A program made the translations under genes and the position numbers. Under the pieces are notes generated by a model, which was not told the DNA's origin, did no database searches, and saw only the letters and a list, made by a program, of their open reading frames with translations. From assembly GCF_019393635.1 (NCBI RefSeq), contig NC_057866.1, positions 171,710,403-171,774,402 on the forward strand: a stretch of DNA of 64,000 nucleotides. The letters run 5' to 3'. Positions 45,370 to 57,484 of this stretch are shown piece by piece (the first letter of the stretch is position 1; each line of letters opens with the position of its first letter). This DNA comes from Dromiciops gliroides (lineage: Eukaryota; Chordata; Mammalia; Microbiotheria; Microbiotheriidae).

Positions 45370-45612
45370 GGTAAAGCAGCTAGGTGGTGTACTAGGTAGA
45401 GTGATGGACCTGGACTCAGAAAGATTCACCTTCCTGAGTTCAAATCTGTCCTGAGAATTACTAGCAATGTGACTCTGGACAAGTCATTTCACCCTGTTTG
45501 TCTCAGTTTCCTCATCTGTAAAATGATCTGGAGGAGGAAATGGTAAATCACTCTACTATGTTTGCCAAGAAAACCCCAAATGGCATCAGTCACTACTGAA
45601 CACCAACAACAA
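45370..45612 (+). mobile_element. SINE, long form
   Basis: 'aaagcagctaggtggtgtac', 'gagttcaaatctgtcctgag', 'tcatctgtaaaatgatctgg', ending near a CAA run. Confidence 0.85.
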
Positions 45613-46740
45613 TTAAATCCCAGGAAAACAAAGTGAATTGACTAAGGTAACAAAGGTAGCTCATGTCAACAGGCAGTATGTGAAACCAAGGCCTCTGACC
45701 CTTTTCATTGTACTGTATTCTCTTTCATGGTAGAGGAGACATCACCCTAAGCTCTTAAAAACTATACTAACAGGGTACCCACATTGGCAGGCTCTAGTAG
45801 GCCTTGAAAGGCTTAAAGTATTAGTGAGTCATTGGAATGTATGTCTTTTGTTTGAGGATAAGGTTAGCTAAATTCATTACCAAAATGTCAGGTATTAGGT
45901 GATGATTTTTTCCAATCATAGTGACTCAAAAAGATAGCAAAGGAGCTCTGTTCTGTGATGCTGATGGCATCTCTATTGACGAAATTATGGATCCTCGACA
46001 TTTAACTATGACCAGTATAATCCAACTTTGGCATTTGTTCAGATCAACTAAGATGAAGGCTCCCACAAGGCAAATTGCAGGCATCTTCTTTTGAAAAGAG
46101 ACGTTCTTTATTTCACAAGCTAGTGAGTAGGACCAACCCCTTTCCACAGGCCATGTAGTCAGAAGAGGGTACATTTTAAAGTTCTCAGACTGTGGCAGCC
46201 TCTCCCTTTCCAGTGGCAGTCAGAGGAGTGAAGATCTGTTCACCTAAAGTATGGGCGCCATGCATCAAACTGGGTATGAGGAGAAGGAAGACCTTCCCAT
46301 GTCTCACATTTGTGCCTCCTCTTTGGTGATCTGAGAATGCACCAAAATTGGATTATACAAGTCTCCCATTATTATAAAGTATCTTCTCTTTACCAGTTAA
46401 ACTGATTTTCCTAACCATCTTCTCTTCTTTAAATTCAATTCTTTAGTTCATTGTCCACTGCTCTCTGATAACCTAAATAAAAAGTACCTCATTTATCCTA
46501 TCCTGATAGCAGCTTATATTCATTATTTCTATTTAGTTAGCATGCAAACTGTGATTCCATTTCTGACCATTTCCCCCCATTTTAAAAACACAATTTAAAT
46601 TCTTCCTGCACTGTCTCTCATTCTAATCAAAACTTCAGTCAAAGTAGAAAAATATGTGGGGCAACAGCTCCTAGAAGGGGCCTTTCCCCATTCCTCCACT
46701 TGGTAGTACTCCCTCTATTGTATACTAATTTTTACTTTAT
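45613..46740. other. No recognised gene or repeat
   Basis: Only short open frames (for example 45926-46174 minus), no motif I recognise. Confidence 0.4.
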
Positions 46741-46774
46741 TTGATATGTATTTGGTGTTAATCTGGGTACATAT

Positions 46775-46910
46775 TGGTTGTACCCAGTGGAACTTAAGCT
46801 CATTGATGGCAGGGATTGCTTTGTCTTTGTACCTCCAGCACCTGGCACGAAACCAGCCATGTAGAAGTAGGTGGTTAGAACTAGGTGGTTAATAAACATT
46901 TGTACAATTG
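46775..46910 (+). mobile_element. L2 3' end
   Basis: 'cttaagctcattgatggcag', 'tttgtctttgtacctccagc', 'acctggcac', 'taataaacatttg' follow the L2 consensus ending. Confidence 0.75.
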
Positions 46911-46999
46911 AAATTAATTCCCCTCAGATTCTCAACCTTAATCCTATGCATCCATATTTTTACCAAAATCATGTCTACATTTCTCATTTTGAAGTTTGA

Positions 47000-47210
47000 G
47001 GTATGCAGGTAAATACTTAACAAACATTTCCAAAATATTTCTGAAAACATGGTGTATTTTGAAGTTTAATCTGCATTATTAATGTTTTTCTCCATTGATT
47101 TATTAAATCTAGACAATTAACAAAGCAGTCAGCCAAGCCATTATTTGTAGTATAAACCATCACACTGAGAATTTAACAATCTGTTCTCACAAGCTGCCTC
47201 CTGTTTCAGA
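47000..47210 (+). repeat. Unnamed repeat, copy 1
   Basis: 'aatctagacaattaacaaag', 'aagccattatttgtagtat', 'atttaacaatctg...aagctgcctcctg' recur in order at 52085 and 59145. Confidence 0.6.
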
Positions 47211-47369
47211 CCCGCCACCATGTGGACTCATCTTGCCCTGCAGGCCATTTGTACCATGCATCATAAATTCTAGTTATACATGGTTATTGTTTGTTCCCTA
47301 TACATGGTGTATGTTTTTGCACCTCCAGGATTATGCTGATACTGTCTGATGTGAGATGTCTTTACAGCT

Positions 47370-47660
47370 GATCTCCTTGACCTGACATTCAAGGCTCTCT
47401 ACAACCTGGGTCAGACCATCTTTCTGGACTAATCTTATGTGACTCACTGCAGTGTATACACAAAACAACTCTCAGTACAACTTGTATCCCTCCTGTGCAA
47501 AATTCTTATACTAGCTTGCATTAGACTTACATATCTCCTTTATTGAACTGTATGCTACTTGAGAGAATGGATTATGTTCTACTTAACTTTGTGTCCTTAA
47601 TGCCAAGCAATGTACTCTTGTACAAAGTAGCTGTCTAATAAATATTCCCTAATTGAGTAC
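47370..47660 (+). mobile_element. L2 3' region
   Basis: 'caaggctctctacaacctgg' and 'ctgtatgctacttgagagaa', 'gtccttaatgccaagcaatg', 'ctaataaatattccctaatt'. Confidence 0.75.
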
Positions 47661-48002
47661 AAGAAAAGGGGGAGAAGGGAGGATTCATATAGGAGCAAAT
47701 CATCAATCATACACAGAGAGGAGTTCTTTGAACAAATGAGAGTGAATCAGAATTTGGGACATGTATGGGGACTTCTTTTGAATAATAATTGTGAAAATCA
47801 CTTGTAGGTAATACATTTATTAGAAATTGAGAAGCAAAGGTCAGGCAGGACAGAGCAGTAGTTAGGAGAGTCGACATGAGTTTTTTTTTGTCTTAGCTCT
47901 GCTCCACTATTTAAAACTAGTACTTTGATTTAGAAGGTAGGCAACATTTGGAACCAAGACAGAGACCCTAGCAGTGACTTGCGTCAGTCAATAAGTGCTT
48001 AT

Positions 48003-48235
48003 TAAGTAGCTAAGTGGAACAATGGATAGAGCACTGGGCTTGTAATAGGGAATACTCATATTCATGAGTTCAAAACTGGCCTCAGATACTTACTAGCTAT
48101 ATGACCCTGGACAAGTCACTTAACCCTGTTTGCCTCAGTTTCCTCATCTATAAAATGATCTGGAGAAGGAAATCAAGAAAACCCAAATGGGGTCATAAGG
48201 AATTGGACATGATTAAAATGACTGAATGATAACAA
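48003..48235 (+). mobile_element. SINE, long form
   Basis: 'agtagctaagtggaacaatg', 'gagttcaaaactggcctcag', 'cagtttcctcatctataaaa', 'ggtcataaggaattggacat'. Confidence 0.85.
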
Positions 48236-48339
48236 TAACATGACCTATACTGTGTACTTAAGCCCTGGGGAAAATATAGAAAGGCCAAAAAAAACCAAAA
48301 CACTAAAAAACCCAAACCTCCAAAACCCTAATCTCCCTA

Positions 48340-48785
48340 AAGCAAAACAGTATCTGTCTTCAGGGAGTTCACATTTCAAAGGAAGAGATATCATGTAAAT
48401 AACTTTGTCCATACAAGTTCAATACAGACTAGATTGACAGTAGTCAAAGGGGAAATCAATAGCATCTGGTTAATTAGAAAATACTTGACACAGGAGGTGG
48501 ATTTGGAGCCAAGTTTTAAGCCAAATCCAATAGGGAAACTCAAAGTTGTGGTGAAGAGGAAGAGCATGGTAGGCCTGGGGGAGAACGCAAAGAAGATCGA
48601 AGATGGAGTGTTACATTCCAGGAACTGCAAGTAATCCAAGAAAAGGTGGATTGTGGAATAACTAGAAGGAAGTAAAGTACAGGAAAGTTAGAAAGGAAAG
48701 TAGGAGCCAAGTTCAAAGAGCTTTAAATTCCCAACGGCATAACGAGGAACAACTCATGAGTGTGGGAAGGAGTGACTAAGGTCAA
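48340..48785 (+). repeat. Unassigned dispersed repeat, part 1
   Basis: 'cagtatctgtcttcagggag', 'atttggagccaagttttaag', 'gtgttacattccaggaactg', 'gtaggagccaagttcaaaga' correspond to the repeat at 59580-60240. Its continuation is at 49310. Confidence 0.6.
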
Positions 48786-49309
48786 GCCTGTATTGTGGTT
48801 TGTTTGTTTGTTTTTAATGCTGAACTTAAACAGACAAAAGGAACATTTTCACAAATGCAGAAAAACACAAAAAGAGGATTTGACATGAAACTGAGGATTT
48901 CTGCGACAGACTTAAAAAAGAACAAAATCCAAAACAGTACATAATGCTTTCTCCATATCACTTTCAGAACTGCCTGACTTGTCTGGGTTTGGCTTTATAC
49001 TTCCTTCTGTTCTTTTCTATACTTAGAGTAATTTCTGAAAATAAATAAATACATAAATAAATAAAATAATGTTACAGTGGCTTTTTTTAAGCATTGCTAT
49101 TGCTAATTCTCACATGACTTTCAATTAAAACCAGAGATAAAAGGAACTTTTGTTTTGTAAACTTTGTAGCAAATAAACAAAATAAGTCATAGTGGCTGTG
49201 TCCAAAAGTGTGTCTTTGCATTTTGAATCGATCACTGCTCTGTCAGGAGACATATTTCATCATGGATCCTCTGCAGAGGTGCTTGCAGTCCCACGTTCTA
49301 GAAAACTTC
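48786..49309. mobile_element. Unidentified insertion in a dispersed repeat
   Basis: About 520 bases separate two parts of the same repeat. It contains AAATAAAT tracts, TTTGTTTG runs near its left end and no gene. 'gtgtgtctttgcattttgaa' and 'cactgctctgtcaggaga' are distinctive for a database search. Confidence 0.45.
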
Positions 49310-49560
49310 CTTTAGCAGCTGAGTGGAATAAAGGTGAGAGAGACTCTAGGTGGGGAGACTAATTAGAAGGCAATTGCAGTGGTCTAAGTAAGAAGTGATG
49401 AGGGCCCCAGTTGGGCCCAGTGGCTGTATGAGGAAAGAGAGGAGGACATGTGGGAGAGATGTTGAGAAAAGAGAATCTATAAGATTGGGTATGTGGGGTG
49501 AGTGATGGTGAGGTGTTAAAGATGAAATTGGGTCCGGCTGATGAGAGAAGTGATTATTTC
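49310..49560 (+). repeat. Unassigned dispersed repeat, part 2
   Basis: 'ctttagcagctgagtggaat', 'gcaattgcagtggtctaagt', 'gtgatgagggcccc', 'gggtatgtggggtgagtgat'. Confidence 0.6.
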
Positions 49561-49689
49561 TTTTTCATATTAATATCCAACTATTAAAATCGGGGTGACC
49601 CAAGCTTCCCCCGCCCCGTCCTATTTCCTTGTCCAATCTGGAGCTAGCTGGCGATAGGGAAAACTCCTGAATTGGACAGTTTGTCCACC

Positions 49690-49935
49690 AAGGCAAGGAA
49701 GGGAAGGGAATAAATATTTATTAAGGACCTACTATTTGCCAGGCACTGTGCTAAGTGCTTTACAAATAGTTTCAGTTGATCCTCACAAACTCTAGCAGGT
49801 AGGTACTGTTATGATACTAATTTTACAGTTGAGAAAACTGGCCTGGGCTTCGTTTGGTCAGGATCACATAGGCAGTAAGTGTTTGAGGCCAGTTTTGAAC
49901 TTAGAACTTCCACCAACTAGAGTATTCACTCCAGT
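49690..49935 (-). mobile_element. MIR-like SINE with 'aggcactgtgctaagtgctt' segment
   Basis: 'ttattaaggacctactattt', 'ggatcacataggcagtaagt' and 'gaggccagttttgaac' fit an old reverse MIR-type element. Confidence 0.6.
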
Positions 49936-50370
49936 CAGAATTTTTATCAGTAGATACCATGTGGGAGTTGTTTGGATAGTGCCTAGCTGAGGCGAAATGT
50001 AAAATGCTTTATTAGCATTTCTGCAAAGTGCTTTATGATTCTGATCCAGGTGATCAGCCTCGCAGAAGATGCAATAGTAACAATTATTGAAACCTGCTTC
50101 ATATTGTTTATTTAAGTACCCTTTTTCACCGTCTGATTTTTGGGAGGCTCTAGATATGAGCCATAATTTAGCTTACTATAATTAAAATAATTATGTAGTC
50201 CCTAGGGTAATATTCAGGGCAGAGGAGGGGGGGGGGTTAACGAACCAGTAAATATGAGTATATGATTTCCTCTAAGTCTTATATAAAGTCTCACCTGCAA
50301 AAAATCTTCCCTGGTTTCCCTTCATCTTAGTGCTTTCCCTGAGATTATCCCCAATTTATACCATGTGTAT
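49936..50370. other. No recognised gene or repeat
   Basis: Holds a G run at 50225-50236 and nothing else I recognise. Confidence 0.4.
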
Positions 50371-50372
50371 GT

Positions 50373-50475
50373 ATATATACACACACACACACACACACAT
50401 AGTATTATATGTATACATATTATACATGTACATGTATATATCATATTATATAAATATATACATATTAATACATAT
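50373..50475. repeat. CA/TA microsatellite
   Basis: CA run at 50378-50400 followed by irregular TA/CATG repeats. Open frames through it are artefacts. Confidence 0.92.
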
Positions 50476-50514
50476 ATATCTACGTATCTTATTTGTACAT
50501 AGTTGTATACGTGT

Positions 50515-50656
50515 TGGCTCTCCCTTGGTCTGTGAGCTTCTTGAGAGCAGGGGCTATTTTTTTTGCATCTTTCTTTATATCTCCAGCATTTCACACAGTG
50601 CCTGGCATATAATAGGCACTTAATAAATGCTTGTTGACTGACTGACTGACTGACTA
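50515..50656 (+). mobile_element. L2 3' end with GACT repeat tail
   Basis: 'gtgagcttcttgagagcagg', 'cagtgcctggcatataatag', 'cacttaataaatgcttgttg', then GACT units at about 50635-50656. Confidence 0.85.
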
Positions 50657-51490
50657 AAAAGGGAGTCCCTCTTACCCAAAGCCAGGTTTCCCAGGTCTGA
50701 GCCCAGTTAAAACCTGTATAAAAAACAGAGAGGCAAGTGTCCCAGCCCCTTTGGACCCAGTGGAGTAGAACTTCAGTGTTAAACATAAAAATCCTAGAAA
50801 ATTTAGGACTATTTCACATAACTGAAATCTGTTTTTATTGTGTTATTAGAATCAAGTCTCAATTTGTGTTTGTTTATATAAGTATGGAAAAAGGCCCACA
50901 GAGGCTCATGAAAGACTGAAAGAGACACCAAGGTCTTATGTTTCCCCATACCTTGCATAAGTGTAAACCATGTTTTGACCATTTATTTTTATTATTACTA
51001 CATATTATATTTGTTATTCCACGTAATCTTGGTTAACAATTTGAATAGGAGAATTTAGTGTATATGCAGAGATTCTAAGAGCATTCACACCTCCAACTGG
51101 TTCTTTGGAACAGACATTTTCACTGTGTGCTTAATTCTTTTATTGTTCTTTCAGGGTATTACAATTCCATTAAAAATTGATGAGAATTTTCCATATAGAG
51201 AAAGAGAAATGTAATAGGAGCTCTGGGTCCTACAAAAGCAAATTATTCCAAAATATTTCACTTTTCCATTTCTTTTAGATGGACTTAATAAGCTTAGAAA
51301 GGAAAGCCAACAGATTCCTTTCATTTAGCTTATCCTGAGGGATGCCTGCTAATAATGAGCAATGGGTGACAAATCCAACATCCTTCTTTGGGGATAAGAC
51401 TCCAGTCCTTCAAGAATCTGATTTCTTTAGTATGGATACTTCCTCTACTTGGACATATTGCAAAACTCCTATGCCTTATGAAACCAACAT
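50657..51490. other. No recognised gene or repeat
   Basis: AT-rich single-copy-looking DNA. I see nothing in it. Confidence 0.4.
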
Positions 51491-51491
51491 G

Positions 51492-51519
51492 CATATATAT
51501 GTGTATATATGCGTGTGTG

Positions 51520-51581
<62 letters not shown>

Positions 51582-51598
51582 TACATACATACACACAC
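51492..51598. repeat. Compound TG / AT / CA microsatellite
   Basis: GTGTGT, a long AT run (51528-51568) and CA/CATA units. Confidence 0.95.
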
Positions 51599-51899
51599 AT
51601 TTTTTTTTTTACTATATCCTTCCCCCTAACATAAAACACCAAAGTGAATGTTAACTATATGATGGTATCTCCTCTAGATGGGGATGGGGGAATGGTGAAG
51701 AAAAGTAGTATTATAAAGCTTTATGTCTGGTGGAAGGAAATTATGTATATAATGTATATATATAAAATAAATATACAAAATATATATAAAATAAAAAATA
51801 TATAACATTAACATTTTAGAGTTATGATGGGGTGGCTTAGGGATTACCTTATTTTGTTGTTATTGAATTGTTTTTCAGTTGTAACAAAGTCTTCTTGAC

Positions 51900-52080
51900 C
51901 TCATTTGGGGTTTTCTTGGCAAAGACACTGGAGTGGTTTGACATTTCCTTCTCCAGTTCATTTTATAGATGAGGAAACTAAAGCAAACAGGATTAAATTG
52001 CTTGCTTAGGGTCACCCAGCTAGTAAGTGTCTAAGGCCAAATTTGAACTCAGTTTGTCCTGACCCCTGGGTCACCTAGCT
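51900..52080 (-). mobile_element. SINE, long form
   Basis: 'gacatttccttctccagttc', 'aggattaaattgcttgctta', 'gggtcacccagctagtaagt', 'gggtcacctagct'. Confidence 0.85.
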
Positions 52081-52084
52081 AACA

Positions 52085-52290
52085 CTTTAAAGTCCAACAT
52101 GCATTACTAACATTTTCTCCATCATTTTCTTAATCTAGACAATCAACAAAACAATAAATCATGCCCTCATTTGTAATATTTGCATATTTCCAAAGTGTAA
52201 GTATTCATAATAAAACATTAACAATTATGAACTGGTTAGAACTAACTCCAGTAAACTCCTGCATGCAACCTTCCACATCCTTCCTAGCTC
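52085..52290 (+). repeat. Unnamed repeat, copy 2
   Basis: 'taatctagacaatcaacaaa', 'caataaatcatgccctcatt', 'tgtaatatttgcatatttcc'. Closest match to copy 3. Confidence 0.65.
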
Positions 52291-53070
52291 CAATCCCAAG
52301 GTAAAAAATTAGTTCTTCATATTAAGGTAAATTTCTGACTTCTACAGTCTCCTAAATTAGAGGAGGGAGAAATCAGAAATCAGGTCCATTTGTTTATTAT
52401 ATACTATCTGTGCCTTCAAAGTGGGAAGGCAACTGTCACTCTCAACACCTTCTAGAGACAAAGTCCATGACCTAAAAAAAGTGGTGATCACAGCAGCTCT
52501 GGCAATGGATCAATACTAGTGCAGGTCCTGAACTTCTCCACTGTGATCAATGTACCTGTGTGGTCCTTGGGAGTCTCAGGCCAACTAGATATAGTGGGTC
52601 AGGTGTGGTGACACTCACTCACCAATAGGGACCACCTGAGCTCAAATGCAAAAGACCAAAACTGAGTGGATTAATTCCTTTGAATGGTCAATATCTTCCA
52701 TTGCTTTAATTGCTCCTCATGCCTGGAATATGATCCATCCTCAATTTAGTCACTCAGAATCCCTAGTTTCCCTCAAGTACCAATTTTTTTCATCCCTTCA
52801 GATGCCAACCCCCCCAACCACTTTGTATGTATTTTAGGATATTTACATATTTTTGTACATATCAAAGGAGCTTTTAATGAATGTTTCCTTTCTTCTTGCT
52901 GTACTTTACCTTACTCCACCTACCCATTTTTTTTTCAGAGAATTAGAATATCCTTGGTTGCATGTGATGACATAACTGGCTAATGATTTTACATAACTAT
53001 ACTTTCAATGATTAATTAAACTGTTGTTTAAAATATAAAGGACTGAAAGAACCCTGGATAAAGAAGAAAG
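52291..53070. other. Mostly unassigned; possible L2 piece
   Basis: 52690-52880 ('ctcatgcctggaatatgatc', 'tcagaatccctagtttccct') resembles an L2 3' region. The rest is unrecognised. Confidence 0.4.
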
Positions 53071-53074
53071 AAGG

Positions 53075-53078
53075 ATGT

Positions 53079-53123
<45 letters not shown>

Positions 53124-53140
53124 TGAGAGAGAGAGGGGGT
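53075..53140. repeat. GT microsatellite with GA end
   Basis: About 25 GT units then GAGAGA and a G run. The overlapping His/Thr-rich frames on the minus strand are artefacts. Confidence 0.95.
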
Positions 53141-53319
53141 GGGGGATGGAGGATGGAGTGAGCAGTAGGTGGTGTATGAGTTAATAAGTGACAGTTCATG
53201 ATTGACAGGTACTTTGAGACAAACCCTGTTAATAACAATAGAGGCCACGTACAGGGTAAATGGCAGCAACTTCGTGGTTCTGAGTATGGATGGGACCAAC
53301 ATATCACATACTAATCATG

Positions 53320-53530
53320 GTTCACAGTTTTGTAGTGCTTTGAGATTTAAAAACTACATTTCCCATAAGAACCCCTTGAGGTAAGAGATACAAGTACATT
53401 TGAATGAGGAGGAAACAGCTAAAGTGACTTGTCTAGGAGCCACCTAATTAATAAATTTTAGAGATTAGGCTTGAGCCCAGATCTCTTTATTTCAAGACTA
53501 TTACTGTTTCCCTTCCACTGCACTATAGCT
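53320..53530 (-). mobile_element. Old MIR-like SINE
   Basis: 'agtgacttgtctaggagcca', 'gagattaggcttgagcccag'. Strongly diverged. Confidence 0.5.
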
Positions 53531-53724
53531 TCTGAATGTTGAGTGCTTATGGGAGGTCAACATGTAAAAAGAAACTATTTTCTTGATAATCCCTATAGTC
53601 AGTCACCTACTTGTACACTAAGGCACACCCTATCACAAATTGCATGTCTGTTCATGATGAATTAAGATTTAGAACTACAGGGGGCCAGAAATATCATCTA
53701 ATCTACCACCACCCCATTTTAGAA

Positions 53725-53990
53725 ATGAAGAAGGCAAGTCAATAAGCATTTATTAAGCACCTACTATGTTCCAGGCACCATGTTAAGCACTAAGGATACA
53801 AATAAAAGCAAAAGACAGTTCCTGCTCTCAGTTGGGCTCAGTCTAATGGGGAGGCATGGTGCAAAAAAAAAAAATGCCCAAACAAGAAACAGACAGGATA
53901 AATTGGAGATAATCTGAGAAGGAAAGCTCTAGAGTTATGGGGGATTGGGAAAAACCCAAGAAGTGAAGAAAGAAGTGAAATATCTCAGCT
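53725..53990 (+). repeat. Unassigned dispersed repeat, 5' part
   Basis: 'aataagcatttattaagcac', 'ccaggcaccatgttaagcac', 'aaaagacagttcctgctctc', 'ggataaattggagataatct' match 59590-59720. Confidence 0.65.
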
Positions 53991-54589
53991 GAGGTTACAC
54001 AGGTAGGAAGCAGCCAAGGGAGTATTTCAAGCATTTAAATTTAAAGTATTTAAAGGTCTTCCAACTCCAAATTCGGTATTTTTTCGTATTATACTGATGC
54101 TGCTGACAAAAAGTGGTCTAAATCTAGGCTCTGCAGATCGTCTTCAAGGGGCCTGTGAACTTGGAAAACAAATTCATCTTAATTTCCATTAACCTTTAAT
54201 TTCCTTTGTAATCCTTTGTATCCTATTTTGTGCATGGAAACCATTTTTGAGAAGGTATTCAGAGGTTTTACCGGATTGCCACAGGGTCTTGTGACATACA
54301 AATAAATAAAAAGGCCAAGAGCCTCTTAAGAGAATCAGTTAACAGAATTTCCAACTTGGGCTCTTTGAGGTGATGTTCCATTGGCTCATTCCCTGGGAGG
54401 TTCCCTCTCGTAGGTTAGTCTCATGTAATGAGGAAAGATTTTTTTTATGTTTCAGTATTGATCTCTGTTCCATGAAAGGTTACCTATTATTGGACAGAAG
54501 AGAGGAGGAACTTTACGAATGTCATATTGGTTTGGTTACAGTGTTACTTAATCCTGAGGGGGGGAAAAATGTGATTTGTTAGAAACAAT

Positions 54590-54745
54590 TTGGAACTAGA
54601 ATACCAAGGTTCAAATCGGAAATCTTCCACTTATAACCTTTGAGAATCTGGGTGAGTCATTTTAATTCTCTGGGCCTAAAGTGGAAAATGAGGGGGTAGG
54701 GGTAGATAATCTCAAAAGTTCCTTCCATCTCTCAGTTTAGGATTC
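54590..54745 (+). mobile_element. Old MIR-like SINE
   Basis: 'ggttcaaatcggaaatcttc', 'tgggtgagtcattttaattc', 'ctgggcctaaagtgg'. Confidence 0.65.
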
Positions 54746-55330
54746 TTTGAATTCTTGCAATAGTTTCTACTTGAGCCCTAAATTGACATCATTTGGCTTG
54801 GTTCAAAATCTGAAACATGCTCTCAGTGACATTTTGTTCTTATTTGTTTAGTCAACATTGACTTCTTTATGTACATGCTGGGATATTTAAACTATGTACC
54901 CATTTCTCAGTACAAAAATATTGATTTGTCTATAAACTTGAATAGGTTTCCAAAGTTAGGCTCTTGGTTTTCCTTTATTATTGCATCAGTTGAGTAAGTC
55001 TACAGCTTATGTATGCCAGAATGAAAAGGAAATTTTAAAAAATGCCACATATCTCTGTCCAAGAAAGTTATAATGACCATGTGTAATTGGCTCCAAATCA
55101 CTAGCTAATGAAAAAAATTAATAACATATTTTAATTTATAGTTCCAAATTTTATCTTTCCTTCCCTCCCTCCTTGAGGCAATAAGCAATAAAGGAAAATT
55201 AACATAAGTCTAAGGTTTAACTTCCTATCCAATAAATTTGCAAAGGTGACCCCCCCAAAACACAAAAACAATAGAACTTAGAATAAGCTAATATTCGGGG
55301 TACCTGGGAAAAACAGTTCATTGGTCCATC
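54746..55330. other. No recognised gene or repeat
   Basis: I see nothing in this AT-rich stretch. Confidence 0.4.
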
Positions 55331-55339
55331 CGTGCTAAA

Positions 55340-55900
55340 AAATAAATAAAAAGTGTTGAAAAAAGTGACAACCTAATTCACTTTATTTCAGTGATCCTAC
55401 TATTGTTAATATACCCCAAGAAAGTAAGGTACCCTATATACTAAAATATTCACAATAGCCCTTTTTATTAAAGAAAGGAACTAGAAACAATGGAATCACC
55501 AATCGATTGGAGAATAGTGAAACAAACTATGGCATATGATGGTAAAACTTAAAAAAACATGGGTGGGGCATCTAGTTGGTAAAAAGGATAAAGCACTGGC
55601 CCTGGATTCAAAAGGACCTGAGTTCAAATCCGGCCTCAGACACTTGACACTTAACTAGCTGTGTGACCCTGGGCAAGTCACTTAACCCTCATTGCCCTGG
55701 AAAAAAAAAAAGAAAAAAAAGAAACATGGGAAGATATGGATGAATATGCAGAGCAAGAAGCCATATATTTATCACATACATATTGAATACATAAGGAACA
55801 CATGATGGAAGTTAGATCTTGAAGAACTATGATAAACAATCTCTTTCCTGGAGGACAGATAATGAAACATATTTCTATTCCCTCAACTGGAATGGATCAT
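55340..55900 (+). mobile_element. Old L1 3' fragment split by a SINE
   Basis: 'cacaatagccctttttatta', 'ggaatcaccaatcgattgga', 'actatggcatatgatggtaa' before the SINE and 'ggaagatatggatgaatatg', 'cagagcaagaagccatatat' after it follow the order of the ORF2 end. Confidence 0.6.
55566..55722 (+). mobile_element. SINE inserted in old L1
   Basis: 'ggggcatctagttggtaaaa' to an A/G tail, flanked by 'aaacatggg' on both sides. Confidence 0.92.
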
Positions 55901-55924
55901 TATGGGGTCAGAGCAGGAATATAA

Positions 55925-56105
55925 ATTTTGACCCTTAAGGGTCCCATCTAGTCCAAGCCTACTCTTCATTATGTGTGGAAAGTGAGACCCAAAAAGAAGG
56001 ACGTCATTTGCCCACGGTCACACAGATGGCATAGCTGGTATTTGAATTCAGGTTTTCTCACTCTAAATGTAGTACTCTTTCACTTATCCCATGCTGCCCC
56101 TTAAT
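55925..56105 (-). mobile_element. Old MIR-like SINE
   Basis: 'gacgtcatttgcccacggtc', 'acacagatggcatagctggt', 'tttgaattcaggttttctca'. Confidence 0.65.
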
Positions 56106-56161
56106 TGTTGGATATGTGACCAGTAAAATCTAATGTGTGGTCACCTTTTTCCTTTCCCTCA

Positions 56162-56666
56162 TGTAGGGAAAGCTAGCTAGGGCTTACTTTTAAATTAGAA
56201 GATTTAGCACCAAGTTTGGCATTAAGCTTTTATTAGAAAGTAGAGAACACGTGGAGTTCAGGAAGTTAAGAAACCTATCTACCCTAGAGGAGAGATAGGA
56301 GTTCTGCCTTTCCTGCTTCTTCCTCCAAATCTCCTGCCACCACTACGGAGTCCCCACCACAAAGAGAAAATTCCTATGCCTCTGAGAGTGGAAGCTCCTT
56401 GCAGTCTGGAAGAGAGGTGGTCCCCACACACCAATCCAAGCTAATTGGCTGGTAGCATTCTAGTCGATTGATTGATATGATTTGAAGGTGGTCTTAGGTT
56501 AGTTAACTTCCTTTATGTGTGTGGGAGGTGGGGGGTGGCAGGGTTCTGAGTACTCTTGAGGGCCAGGCAGATGTGGCTTAATCACTCTCACACAATTCAA
56601 TCAATCCAAATCAATCTCCTCCAGGTGGGGCCTTTGGGCATTGACAAATCCCATTATTTTCTTACA
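56162..56666 (-). mobile_element. Solo LTR (family B), 505 bp
   Basis: TG...CA ends. On the minus strand TGTAAGAAAATAATGGGATT start, 'aggccccacctggagg', 'atcaatcaatcgactagaat', AATAAA in 'ctaataaaagcttaatgcca'. Best preserved boundaries of the family; no clear target duplication seen. Confidence 0.8.
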
Positions 56667-56894
56667 GATACAATGCTGGATCTGGCCACCATATTGGTTA
56701 TTAATTATTTTTCTTTGTAAAAAGGAGGGTTTCATATAGGGGCCAGTAGAGGGTGTGTTTGTGTGTATGTGTGTAGGTGGTGGAAGGATGGATTGTATTC
56801 AGAAATGACTATGATATGTGAATGTTTGAAGCATTATAAATGTATTCATACAGCAATTCAAAACCATCATGAGCTTTTGTAGTTATGAATACTT

Positions 56895-57015
56895 AATACA
56901 TAAATTAGATGACCTGCCTAGGGTCACACAGTGAGTAAATGTCAGAGTAATGAATTGAACTCAAGTCTTCCTGACTTCAAATCCATCATTTTATCCACTT
57001 CATCCTGTTGGTTTT
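56895..57015 (-). mobile_element. SINE, diverged
   Basis: 'gatgacctgcctagggtcac', 'acagtgagtaaatgtcagag', 'cttcctgacttcaaatccat'. Confidence 0.75.
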
Positions 57016-57484
57016 ATACATAAGCATACATAACCTAATCATTTCAAAAAGGAATTTTCCAGAAGCTAGTTAGTGCTACAAAGATGTTTGAACTTCACTC
57101 TGGAATAAAAGGCTAGATTTTAGAATTGCTCATTGAATGGATTTCTTTTCTTAAGTTCTAAGGAACTAGAGAGATAATACCTTGACAGGCTATTATGGTC
57201 AATCAATAATATCCATTGAGTGGCTCCTGAGTACAAGGTGTTTTACCAAACTTAATCAGGAAAAAATATTTTGTAAAATATGATAATGAGGTGAATGTGT
57301 GTTCACTTTGTAAGTTGCTGTGGATGAAAAGAGAATGTTGTTGATATTTGTAGCTTTGCTTGAATGTTCGATGTGAGAGCAGAGGTTTTTTCAGGCCAGA
57401 GATTGTGAAGTTTGCACCGTGGCTTATGGTATCAGTTCTGGGCTTTAATAAACTGCTGCTTCAAGTGGTGTGCTGGCACATGTT

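Noticed and set aside
50635..50656. Short GACT direct repeats as a CRISPR-like array
   Set aside because: Simple tetranucleotide repeat without spacers, at an L2 tail in a vertebrate genome.
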